Assembly (NCBI GenBank): GCA_003557765.1
Contig: PWNO01000213.1
Location: 1 to 13,290 of the forward strand
Direction: 5' to 3'
Length of the DNA: 13,290 nt
From: Bacteroidales bacterium
GTDB lineage: Bacteria > Bacteroidota > Bacteroidia > Bacteroidales > UBA7960
Numbering within the stretch: position 1 is the first letter of the stretch; the number at the start of each line of letters is the position of its first letter. Below, one piece after another: positions 1-8,800 of the stretch. The translations under genes were made by a program, and so were the position numbers. The notes under the pieces are model-generated. The model saw nothing but the letters and a program-made list of their open reading frames with translations. It did no database searches and had not been told where the DNA came from.

Positions 1-1278
1 GCACTCCATTCGCAGCTGGAGTCTGAAATCAACTACGCGAGCCTGAGATATCAGTTTTCCTACAGCCCTTCCAGAAACCATGACATGGAGTTTGGACTTA
101 ATGCCATATATTATGACATCATGCCTGGTGAAACGTTCCCCATGGGGGAGCATTCAACTGTAGACCATGATGTGCTTGACAATGAACAAGCTCTGGAGCT
201 GGCACTCTACCTGAGTGATGAATGGACGATTGGCGAACGCATCAGTGCGGAACTGGGTCTGCGCTACACCCATTACCTTTACCTGGGTCCTGCTACAGTC
301 AATGTCTATGAAGAGGGCAAACCCCTGGAAGAAGAGTTTATCACGGGTACGGAGTCGTATGATAATAATGCTATTGTGGAATCATACCGCGGCTTGGAGC
401 CCCGCCTGGGGTTTCGTTACCAGACAGGCGAATGGAGCTCAGTCAAGTTGAGCTATAACCGCATCAATCAATACATCAATCTCATATCCAACACATCGGT
501 GATGGCACCAACTGACTTGTGGAAGCTGAGTGATCCGCACCTTGAGCCTCTGCGCAGTGATCAATACGCCCTGGGCTATTTCCGCAATTTCCTTGACAAC
601 ACCCTGGAAACCTCTCTTGAAGGCTACTTCAGAAACTTTCACAACGCACTGGAATACAAAAGCGGTGCCGATATCATGATGAATGAGGCACCCGAGATGG
701 ATGTCATCAATGCAAGAGGTTATGGATACGGCCTGGAATTGTATGTCCGCAAAAATGCTGGCCGGCTCACTGGCTGGACAAGCTACACCTACTCAAGCTC
801 CATGCGCAGGTCCAGGTCGGATCTGATCGAAAACCAGATCAACCGGAACGAATATTTCCCTTCAAATTACGATCGGCCCCATAACCTGGTGGTCAACTTC
901 AATTACCAGATCTCCAGAAGGTGGCGTTTTGGTGCCGTGTTCAACTACAGCACCGGACGGCCGGTGACCCTGCCGGAGCAAGCTTACAGATATGGCTCCG
1001 ATTACCTTATCCATTATTCCGACAGAAACAAATACCGCCTGCCAGATTATCACCGGCTCGACATCTCCATCACACTGGGAGAAAACCTGCGCAAAGATCA
1101 GCGCGGCAAGGGAAGCTGGACGCTTTCGCTGATGAATGTATACGGACGCAAAAACCCTTACTCGGTGTTTTACAAGAAAGATCCGGCCGGCGTAGGAGAG
1201 CATCGCTCTTTTAACCTGTATCAATTGTATATCATGGGCAGACCATTGCCCACGATCACCTATAATTACTCGTTTTAG
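1..1278 (+). CDS. TonB-dependent outer-membrane receptor, C-terminal barrel part (5' end cut off)
   Basis: The reading frame is open from base 1 to the stop at 1276-1278, leaving 425 residues of a larger protein whose signal peptide, plug and first barrel strands lie outside the window. What remains is alternating aromatic/polar beta-strand sequence with charged loops, as in a 22-stranded TonB-dependent receptor barrel. Recognisable pieces are NLISN near the middle, a PTDLWKLSDP loop, YGYGLELYVRK, GWTSYTYS, and the terminal strand ITYNYSF ending in Phe, the usual outer-membrane insertion signal. Such receptors import a bound ligand across the outer membrane using TonB/ExbBD energy. The loop pattern is the type found beside DUF4249 lipoproteins in Bacteroidota, and a DUF4249 gene does follow 26 nt downstream. 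It is not SusC-like at its C-terminus and no susD follows. The family call is firm; the ligand cannot be told from this part. Confidence 0.9.
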   Translation, partial: ALHSQLESEINYASLRYQFSYSPSRNHDMEFGLNAIYYDIMPGETFPMGEHSTVDHDVLDNEQALELALYLSDEWTIGERISAELGLRYTHYLYLGPATVNVYEEGKPLEEEFITGTESYDNNAIVESYRGLEPRLGFRYQTGEWSSVKLSYNRINQYINLISNTSVMAPTDLWKLSDPHLEPLRSDQYALGYFRNFLDNTLETSLEGYFRNFHNALEYKSGADIMMNEAPEMDVINARGYGYGLELYVRKNAGRLTGWTSYTYSSSMRRSRSDLIENQINRNEYFPSNYDRPHNLVVNFNYQISRRWRFGAVFNYSTGRPVTLPEQAYRYGSDYLIHYSDRNKYRLPDYHRLDISITLGENLRKDQRGKGSWTLSLMNVYGRKNPYSVFYKKDPAGVGEHRSFNLYQLYIMGRPLPTITYNYSF

Positions 1279-1304
1279 TCTGTAAACAGATTTTATTGCT
1301 ATAT

Positions 1305-2465
1305 ATGATGTTATTCACTGAAAAAAACAATGCCAGCAAGCTCCTGTCAATAGTGAAACCTTTGGCCAGGCTAAAGGCATTGGTTCTTTTTTTGCTGCTC
1401 GCCCTGCTTTTTGCTGCTTGTCGTGACATTTATGAACCTGAGCTCAGCGTGCATCAAAGATTTACGGTTGTCGAGGGCTTGATCACCGATGAAGAGGGCC
1501 CGCACAGGATCAGGCTTTCCAGATCAAACGTGTTTGGAGACCAGACGAATCCTGAAGCCATGCGTGATGCACGTGTGCTGCTCACCAACAGCCATAACGA
1601 CACCATCCCATTGCAGGAAGCAAGCCCCGGAGAGTATTTTACACCTCAAAATTTCAAAGGAGTACCCGGTGAGACCTATGTGCTGAATATTGAGACAAAC
1701 AACGGCACAGTATATCGCTCCCATCCGCAGGAAATGCGGCAACCTCTGCAAACAGATACCATTTATGGCGAATTTGGCAGCCAATTGTTTTATTATAAAT
1801 CCCAGGTGTCGGGCGATATCATACAGGATGACGTGGGGGGAGTCAATATGTTCGTGGACGTGTCCGGAATGGATGCACAGCCACCCCTTTTCAGGTTTTC
1901 AACTTCCATGGTATTGCAATATAGTGTGATGGTCTCCTGGAATCCACCGGAATATGATTTTTGCTGGACCAGGCGGCGGATCACCGATTTTGTGGGCCAA
2001 GATCTGGGGAGGTCATCCGATTCGGAGGTGTCGGAAAGAAATCGTTTTGCCTTTTTTCCATTGAATACACGGGCCATGCGTCATCTGGGATATGCCATAA
2101 ACATGGGCGATACGCACATTTCATATGAAGCGCCAAGGCACCTCATTCATTCCATATATTCCCTGAACGAGGATGCTTATGCGTTTCACGAGGCCCGCAA
2201 TGAGCAACTGGATGATGATAACACCATTTTTGACCCGGTAGCCCCGCAATTGCCGGGCAATGTCTATAATACAGCAGATGAAGGGCCGGACGCATTGGGG
2301 TTTTTCGAAGTGTCCTCCGTGCGCCGGATAACCATGAATGTGCGTCCACGTGAAGCGGTTGATAAAATTGTAGTGGAGCTTAAAGATTGCATGTATGACG
2401 TCCCCTCTGCCGGATGCATGTTTATGGCCCAACCCGACTGGTGGATTGGAGGATTCAACAAATAA
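1305..2465 (+). CDS. DUF4249 domain-containing outer-membrane lipoprotein
   Basis: The protein has 386 residues from the ATG at 1305. The open frame reaches back to a TTG at 1296, but the adjacent ATGs at 1305 and 1308 are more plausible starts. There is no Shine-Dalgarno sequence. The N-terminus is a basic stretch, then a hydrophobic run ending in LLFAAC, which places the lipidated Cys at about residue 39. The long n-region and the Phe at -3 are slightly unusual for a lipobox. The mature part opens with VVEGLITDEEGPHRIRLS, the hallmark of the DUF4249 family, and ends with a Cys-containing stretch and PDWW, also typical. DUF4249 has no established biochemical function; members usually sit next to TonB-dependent receptors. 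From that context I infer a lipoprotein partner of the receptor encoded just upstream. The next gene starts 6 nt after the stop, which indicates co-transcription. Confidence 0.88.
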   Translation: MMLFTEKNNASKLLSIVKPLARLKALVLFLLLALLFAACRDIYEPELSVHQRFTVVEGLITDEEGPHRIRLSRSNVFGDQTNPEAMRDARVLLTNSHNDTIPLQEASPGEYFTPQNFKGVPGETYVLNIETNNGTVYRSHPQEMRQPLQTDTIYGEFGSQLFYYKSQVSGDIIQDDVGGVNMFVDVSGMDAQPPLFRFSTSMVLQYSVMVSWNPPEYDFCWTRRRITDFVGQDLGRSSDSEVSERNRFAFFPLNTRAMRHLGYAINMGDTHISYEAPRHLIHSIYSLNEDAYAFHEARNEQLDDDNTIFDPVAPQLPGNVYNTADEGPDALGFFEVSSVRRITMNVRPREAVDKIVVELKDCMYDVPSAGCMFMAQPDWWIGGFNK

Positions 2466-2471
2466 TTATTT

Positions 2472-4817
2472 ATGCGCAGGATATTATTTATAAGTATTGT
2501 GGTGATCTTAACCCAATTCGACTGTTCGCCCCTCAGGGGCGCAGCGGGTGATGCTTTTGAAGAAGTTCATCACGAAAGGTTGTTCGTGCATACCGACCGT
2601 GACTTTTATGTGGCAGGAGAACATATCAATTTCTGTGTCTACCTGTTGGATGATCAGCAATCACAGCCAAGAAGCGGTTTTGTTTATCTTGCACTCAGGC
2701 GTGCTGATAAGATCGTGGAGCGCGTAACCATTCCCATGGAGCAGGGCCGGGCATCAGGCACACTGTATGTGCCAGACACCTTGTCAACCGGACATTATGG
2801 CATTACGGCTTTCACCAACTGGATGCGTAACCAGGATGAACAAAGCTATTTCAACAAGCAGCTGTTAATTGCAAACCGTTTTGACAGCGAGCCATTTTTT
2901 GATATCAGCCCCAGGGATCCGTCGCAAAAGCCTGATCTCTCATTCTATGCTGAAGGAGGCACCCTGGTGGAGGGAGTCGAAAACCATGTGGTGATCAAGG
3001 CCGGGTTGTCATCTGGTCTTCAAATGCGGGAAATCTGGATACGTGACATGGAGCACGATACCGTTGCCCATGCTACACTTGATGCTTCTGGCATGGCCGG
3101 ATTTCACCTGCAACCGGACTCCGGGAAAACCTATTATGCCATCATCCAGGGCGAAAGGGAAGAGCTTGCGCTGCCGGAGGTCAGTAGCTCCGGATGTGCG
3201 CTCCATGTAAACATAAGACAGCACATACTGTCGGTAGCGCTGCTGCAGCCGCCCGAAAACCCTGTGGCAGCGTGGTTCAGGATTATACACCGTGATAAGG
3301 TGGTTTATGAACAAGGGTTAGCCCCCAATGACCAGTCCATACACATTTCCATCCAGGATGAAGATATCCCGGAAGGTTTATTAACACTCGAGGCTGTTGA
3401 CCGGAACAGGGAAGTGGTGAGCCGGCGTCATTGGCTTAACGCACGTCACGATGCTATGGGTCTTAGCCTTGAAACTGACCGTGACACCATTGGCCCGCGT
3501 GAAAGCATAAATATTCATCTGGACGGAAGCGGGATGACTGATGATCATGCCACCCTCTCCCTTGCGGTAGTTCCTGAAGCATCGCTTACCCATGGCAGCA
3601 TCAGGTTCGATGGATACCTGCGGGCGCTGAGCCTGTCCGAAAAGTTGCCCCTTGCCCCGGAAGAGGTTCATAACCGGATTGCTGGAATGGATCTGCAGGA
3701 GATCAATCGCTATCTGATCGCCTGGTCAGCGCATGACCTGCATCCGAAGGACCCTCAGGATAATGGAGTTCAGACAAACTATTACATGGAAACCGATAAG
3801 CTGATAGTTTCCGGAAGAGTTTTAGAGAGAGCTACGGGTAAATATGTTCCTGATGCTCGTGTGGTGGTGAACACCCCCGACACATTGATTGCAATGTTGT
3901 ATGCCCAAACGGGCGAAGATGGTTCATTTCATATTGTATTGCCCGACTTTTATCATAATAAGGCCTTGTATTTATATGCAGACCCTTCAACGGTTGACTC
4001 CCCGGCTGCCGTGGAAACGAAAGGGAAGTTCATGCTCCATGAGCCCTTCTTGCATGCCAAGGCCCCATTGACTCCGGAAGGGCGCAAATATGTAGAAAAA
4101 AGCCAGGATGTAGTCCGCATCAATAAGGCCTATGGTATCGATTACATGATGGAAGCAAACAAGCTTCCGGAAGAAGAGCATTCTGTTCCACCAATGCTGT
4201 ATGCGCAAGCAAATCAGACCTTCCACATGGATGATTTTTTTCCGCTTGACAGCTTGGCTGAGATTGCCCGTGAAATCATACATTCCTGGAGCCTGAGGTT
4301 CAGGGGCGGTGAATATGTGTCCCGGCTGACTTCTGCTGCTACCGGCAGGACAATGTCCGGAACCCCGGTTTATTTCCTGGATGGAATGATGACCGATGCC
4401 ATTGGCAAAATGGCTCACCTGGACTCTGATGACATCTATAAGATAGAAGTGCATAATTACCGCTGGGTGCATGGCGACATGACCTTTCCCGGCATTATTG
4501 CTATATATACCCGCGATCAGGACTATTCTGAGATACTCGAAGAACAAGTATCCATTGCTGTGTTCAGGGAAAGCTTACGGGACAAGTTAATACATCGCGC
4601 TCCGGATTACGATGCAGACAGCAGCCCTGGTCCAAAAACACCTGATGTAAGGCAATTGCTTTACTGGAGGCCCGATTTGGAAATCCGGCAGGGAGAAAGG
4701 CAGGTATGGACGTTTCATTCGGGGGACCTGGGCGGCAATTACCGGGTCATCGTTCAGGGAATATCCGAGACCGGACAACCTGTTTATCAAACCAAGCCAA
4801 TACATGTAAAAAGATAA
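2472..4817 (+). CDS. MG2 (macroglobulin-like) protein with a TonB-plug-like domain
   Basis: This is a 781-residue exported protein with a hydrophobic N-terminus (residues 1-24; whether SPI or a poor lipobox at Cys18 is unclear). Residues 35-140 carry HTDRDFYVAGE, the signature of Bacteroidota MG2/alpha-2-macroglobulin-like proteins, followed by SFYAEGG near 157-163. Residues 444-525 look like a carboxypeptidase-regulatory-like beta domain (VSGRVLERATGK, then GEDGSFHI). Residues 605-685 resemble a TonB receptor plug: VYFLDGM, DDIYKIEV, then GIIAIYTR. The last 60 residues (LLYWRPDLE, FHSGDLGGNYRVIVQGIS) match the C-terminal beta domain typical of this family. No thioester motif (CxEQ) and no barrel are present. 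Proteins of this type are often annotated as carboxypeptidase-like or plug-domain proteins and have no defined role. The position between the DUF4249 gene and an exported protein gene, with 6-nt gaps on both sides, suggests an envelope accessory of the receptor operon. Confidence 0.82.
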   Translation: MRRILFISIVVILTQFDCSPLRGAAGDAFEEVHHERLFVHTDRDFYVAGEHINFCVYLLDDQQSQPRSGFVYLALRRADKIVERVTIPMEQGRASGTLYVPDTLSTGHYGITAFTNWMRNQDEQSYFNKQLLIANRFDSEPFFDISPRDPSQKPDLSFYAEGGTLVEGVENHVVIKAGLSSGLQMREIWIRDMEHDTVAHATLDASGMAGFHLQPDSGKTYYAIIQGEREELALPEVSSSGCALHVNIRQHILSVALLQPPENPVAAWFRIIHRDKVVYEQGLAPNDQSIHISIQDEDIPEGLLTLEAVDRNREVVSRRHWLNARHDAMGLSLETDRDTIGPRESINIHLDGSGMTDDHATLSLAVVPEASLTHGSIRFDGYLRALSLSEKLPLAPEEVHNRIAGMDLQEINRYLIAWSAHDLHPKDPQDNGVQTNYYMETDKLIVSGRVLERATGKYVPDARVVVNTPDTLIAMLYAQTGEDGSFHIVLPDFYHNKALYLYADPSTVDSPAAVETKGKFMLHEPFLHAKAPLTPEGRKYVEKSQDVVRINKAYGIDYMMEANKLPEEEHSVPPMLYAQANQTFHMDDFFPLDSLAEIAREIIHSWSLRFRGGEYVSRLTSAATGRTMSGTPVYFLDGMMTDAIGKMAHLDSDDIYKIEVHNYRWVHGDMTFPGIIAIYTRDQDYSEILEEQVSIAVFRESLRDKLIHRAPDYDADSSPGPKTPDVRQLLYWRPDLEIRQGERQVWTFHSGDLGGNYRVIVQGISETGQPVYQTKPIHVKR

Positions 4818-4823
4818 TCTGTC

Positions 4824-5555
4824 ATGATCCGAAATGCATTGCTTATTATTTGGGCTTTAACTCCGTTGCTGAATGAATCGGTAAATCCTGCTTACGCCTC
4901 TTCCGGCAACGATCAACTGACCCTGGACTATAAAGCGAAACTTTCCGGAAAGGTATATGAATTTGCAATGGATGCAGAAGGAGACTACTACCTTGCCGAA
5001 AGCTGGGCCATGGGTGATGTGGTATTGCTTTCCGGCGATAAAGTAGCCAGTGAACGTTTGAAGTACAATGCTTACCTTGACGAACTCATCTGGCTATCTC
5101 CCAGAGCCCAACAAGCCGTGCAAATCGACAAGCGACTGGTAAAACAGTTTTCCGTGAACCTTTCCGGGGAAGATCAACCCAGGGTGTTTCGCCGGCTTTT
5201 CCTCCGTGATGGCCAGGCAATGCATGAAGATGGAAAGTATGCAGAGTTGCTTTATGACGGTGATGTTTCTCTTTTCGTAAATCGGCGTGTAGTGCAGAGC
5301 GGTGAGCGTGTGAAGACCGTAGAAGGCAGTCTGCGGGCTATCCCGCAACTGGATGCCGATCCGGTATATTATATCCTGATGCCCGATGATCAGCTGAAGG
5401 AATTAAACCGCCTCAGCAGAAGAAGCCTCCAGGGCATGTTTCCCGACCAGCAGCAGGAGATCAGATCCTTGCTGCGCAGTGAGCAACGTATGATTCGTTC
5501 AGAATCCGACCTGGTACGTGCCATGTCCCTGATTGAAAATAATATTGTTTTTTAG
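4824..5555 (+). CDS. Exported protein of unknown function, last gene of the receptor operon
   Basis: I do not recognise this 243-residue protein. It begins with a clear Sec signal peptide: a hydrophobic core LLIIWALTPLL, then a likely cleavage site after AYA at residue 25. The mature part starts as beta-strand-rich sequence (KAKLSGKVYEFAMD). It then has LKYNAYLDELIWLS followed by a short acidic/basic stretch and KQFSVNL, a pattern I associate with Bacteroidota envelope proteins of unknown function. The C-terminal 60 residues are charged and predicted helical, with many Arg and Gln. No Cys lipobox, no membrane segment after the signal, and no catalytic motif are visible, so it is probably periplasmic. 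The start at 4824 lies 6 nt after the preceding stop, so it is translated from the same operon mRNA. It may help assemble or regulate the receptor, but that is only an inference from position. Confidence 0.75.
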   Translation: MIRNALLIIWALTPLLNESVNPAYASSGNDQLTLDYKAKLSGKVYEFAMDAEGDYYLAESWAMGDVVLLSGDKVASERLKYNAYLDELIWLSPRAQQAVQIDKRLVKQFSVNLSGEDQPRVFRRLFLRDGQAMHEDGKYAELLYDGDVSLFVNRRVVQSGERVKTVEGSLRAIPQLDADPVYYILMPDDQLKELNRLSRRSLQGMFPDQQQEIRSLLRSEQRMIRSESDLVRAMSLIENNIVF

Positions 5556-5583
5556 CACTTCACTTCCTTTTTCTCTGTATTAT

Positions 5584-5609
5584 TGCAACTACTTGCATTA
5601 ACTTTTTTT
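5584..5609 (+). terminator. Weak intrinsic terminator candidate after the receptor operon
   Basis: TGCAA (5584-5588), a 4-nt loop CTAC, and TTGCA (5593-5597) form a 5-bp stem. TTAAC and then seven T residues follow, ending at 5609. The stem is short and A/T-containing, so termination would be weak. It lies 28 nt after the last stop codon of the operon and just upstream of a consensus promoter, a sensible place for a terminator. No better hairpin is visible between 5556 and 5617. Confidence 0.35.
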
Positions 5610-5617
5610 AAATATAA

Positions 5618-5648
5618 TTTGTTTTTTTTCTGAAGTTTATTACATTTG
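5618..5648 (+). promoter_or_regulatory. Bacteroidota -33/-7 promoter for the T9SS protein gene
   Basis: TTTG at 5618-5621 and TACATTTG at 5641-5648 are separated by exactly 19 nt. This matches the known primary sigma-factor (sigma-ABfr) consensus of Bacteroidota, TTTG then TAnnTTTG. Transcription would start a few bases after 5648, near 5653-5656, giving a leader of roughly 150 nt before the ATG at 5802. The match to both boxes and the spacer is read directly from the sequence; activity is inferred. Confidence 0.75.
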
Positions 5649-5654
5649 TGAGGA

Positions 5655-5801
5655 ATGTACCTGAATTATTCTATTGTTTAACCAATCAAAAAAACCAAAA
5701 CAGCTATTTGAAAAAACAAAACACTTACCAAAACAACGTTTAACATGAAGTAAACACACAACAATTTGATTTTTTTAATCACAAACCAAAAAACTGAACC
5801 A
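5655..5801 (+). promoter_or_regulatory. A-rich 5' leader of the T9SS gene, with a two-codon ORF
   Basis: This untranslated stretch of about 147 nt is A-rich, almost free of G from about 5685 on, and has no Shine-Dalgarno sequence. The bases just before the ATG at 5802 are A/C-rich (AAACTGAACCA), as expected for Bacteroidota, where A residues upstream of the start favour initiation. A minimal reading frame, ATG AAG TAA, occupies 5745-5753, 49 nt before the real start, in a similar A-rich context. A short inverted repeat, ATTG and CAAT, is seen near 5672-5685. I recognise no riboswitch class. The leader is long for a simple promoter-to-gene distance. Confidence 0.5.
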
Positions 5802-8800
5802 ATGAAACAACTATTAACGATTTTTATGCTTCTGTTGGTTTCTGTCGCATACACTCAGCGTCCGGAGCCAACTGCGCAGAAAAAAATTGACGCAGACCAG
5901 GTTTCAACCAGGGCGCTGGAGTTAAAACAAGACAATGAGTATCCATTAGACACGTTGATGCCTGGAAACTGGGAAAACAGAACAGGAGTGGCCGGATACT
6001 GGTGGAGTGAAGCCGCTGGATACTTTTTTGGCACAAATACCTATGGTGATCACGGGTTTGGCCAAAAATTCGTAGCCGATGACTCCTACTTTATCTATGG
6101 CGCATTATTCTGGTTTGCCTTTGCAGAAGGCGCCACAGGTAATGTGGTATTTACAGTCTGGGATTGGGATGATGAGGAAGGAATACCCGGAGATACCCTG
6201 GCTCAAACTGTCGTGCCTTTAGCGAATATCACATCTTCTGGATCGTTTGAAGGAGCCTTTTATGTGGAATTCCTGGATGATGAAGGTTTTCCGGTATTGC
6301 ATTCTGACACCATTGGCGACTACGTGATTGGTGCAGATGTCACTGACCTGGATGAATATGTGGCAGGACAATATGGGCTTGGCACAATCAGTACAATGAT
6401 AGGTGATGGAATCGGTGAACCTTTAGCCTGGATCAGGGAAGACGATCCCATAGGATGGATACCTGCCACCACTTATGTTGCTGACCTGGATATCGCAGTT
6501 TTCCCGCTCGTTTCAGATGAGTACTTCAACATCTTGTTCCCCATAGACTTTTATGTCGACATGACTGGTGCTGTATATGGCGACGGTCAGGCCTTCGACC
6601 CTGATGTACATGAGGTGCATATCAGCGGTAGTTTCATTGACTGGCCCCAGCCTGGCTCGCTCGAAAGCACAAAAATGGAGTTGGTACATCCAAATGAAAA
6701 CCAAATGTTGCTGGAGGAGAACTTTGATGGTGGCGACATTCCGGCAGGTTGGCAAAACATTGATGCGAACAATACGGGTTTCAGCTGGAAAGTTGTTGCC
6801 GCGCCGGCTTATGCGCCTGCAGAGGGACATTTTACCGCCATGTCGGAGTCATGGACACAGCAAGTGGGTGATGTGGATCCCGATAACTGGCTGATCACAC
6901 CGCGTATGGAAGTGCCTTTCGACGACCACGAACTGCATTTTCAAGTGAAGGCACAAGATGATAGTTATCCTGCAGAGAAATACTCTGTATTGGTCTCTAC
7001 CACCACACCCGATCCGGACAGTTTTGCCGAAATCCATACGGAAACACTTAGTGCCGGCGGATGGAAGGAGGTCACATTGTCACTTGCCGATTATGTAGGT
7101 GAACATATATATGTCGCCTTCCGTCACTGGGACAGCGAGGGCAATTATCAGATATTGCTTGATGCCATCAGAGTGACAGGTACGCCTGCACTTGTATATA
7201 ACCTGTCTTTTAATAACGTAGACGTTGCACTTGGTTTTCAAGAGTATAAATATTTTGTGGTTGAGGACGACCCCACATGGGATTTTGGTGAGTGGGACGG
7301 ATCACCCAACCGTGGAATCAATATAGAAGGAGAAATGGCCATGCATGACACATGGGGTCATCAGGTGTTGTATGACGTCCTGTTTGACGTGGTGGACGAA
7401 GCTGGAGAACCCATTGAAGATGCTACCATTACCTTTGCAGGCGAAGAAAATGATCCGGGCGATTATGCATTCGAAGCCATCTGGGGTGACTTTAGCTATG
7501 TTGTTGAAAGCGAAGGATATCAGAGTGCTCAAGGATCTTTCGAAGTTGAAGCAGATCACGCCGAACTCGTCGAATTGAAGCTCTATCGCGATATTACGAT
7601 CACTGTCAAAAATGAAGCAGATGATATTATTCCAGGTGTTTTTGTCCTTTTATATGCCCCAGAAGGTATTTTTGTTGGCCAGGAAGATGAGACAGGACAA
7701 CACTTTGAAGGATTTGTTGCAGGAGAATACGACATCCTGATCACCGACTTTTTCACAGGCCACCGTTACGCCAACCATTATGGACCGATTACAATCCCTC
7801 CGGATGTTGAAACTACCCATCATCACATAGAGGAGTTTTTGGCCCCGGGATATCAGGTTGAGTTTAATGTGGATATGAACGGAGCCACTTTCTTTGACCA
7901 CAATGACAATGAAATTGTCTTCAATCCCGATGTCCATGAAGTTTATGTGTCAGCTTCAATCCCTTCATGGGCCGGACTTGGTGAATGGCCGGATTATGTG
8001 TTTGGAGAGATGGTTCAATGGCCTGTACCGGGAGGTGCGGACGCTCAGCTTCTTGGATATAAGCTTAATCCCGTAGAATCTGAAACCATATTCTTCTCGG
8101 ACTTCACACCATGGCTGGAAGAATGGTCACTTGTGCAGCTTGGTGCAGCGGAAACAAACTGGGAGTTTGGCCCAACTTCTCCATATGAAACCCCGGGTGC
8201 AATACACCAGGATCATGAAGGCGACCATAACTCCTGGCTGATCTCTCGCGCCATTGAACTTGATGCAGATGCAGCATTACTTACATTGTCATTTACAGAG
8301 GCTGCACTCTTTATGGATTGGTATGGTTACTCTGGTATACATATTTCAGATGGAAGTGATGATCCAACAGATGGTGATTTTGTTGAAATATATGAAGCTG
8401 ACCAGGGAACAAACGCTTTTACTACCAGAGAAATTGATATTTCGGCCTATGCTGGTGAAACGATTCATGTGGCATTTGTTTATCAAGGTGACTGGGCTCA
8501 CCTTTGGGCTGTTATGAACGTTGAGATTGTTTCGGGTCAACCTGGTGTCTTTTCATCAGACCTTCTCAACATTTCTGCTCCCGGTGACTTTGAATACAAG
8601 TATTACGTGGTGCGCGATGGCGTTCCCACCTGGGAACATGGCGAATACCCTGAAGAAGGCCATAACCGGGCATTCTCGGTTGTTGACAATCATGTGGTCC
8701 TGGATGATGTCTGGGGTGAGCAACCATACCACGTCACCTTCAATGTCGACATGACCATGGCTGTAGAAGACGGGGACTTTGATCCTGAAAGCGATGTGGT

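Noticed and set aside
1296..1304. TTG start for the DUF4249 gene
   Set aside because: Two ATG codons follow at 1305 and 1308, and no ribosome-binding feature favours the TTG.
3987..4547. Minus-strand open frame of 186 codons inside the MG2 gene
   Set aside because: It lies wholly opposite a well-supported coding gene, has no recognisable motif, and its composition looks like an antisense shadow.
5766..5801. TTG start 12 codons upstream for the T9SS protein
   Set aside because: It would place polar residues before a perfect signal peptide that starts at the ATG at 5802, which also has the A-rich context expected.
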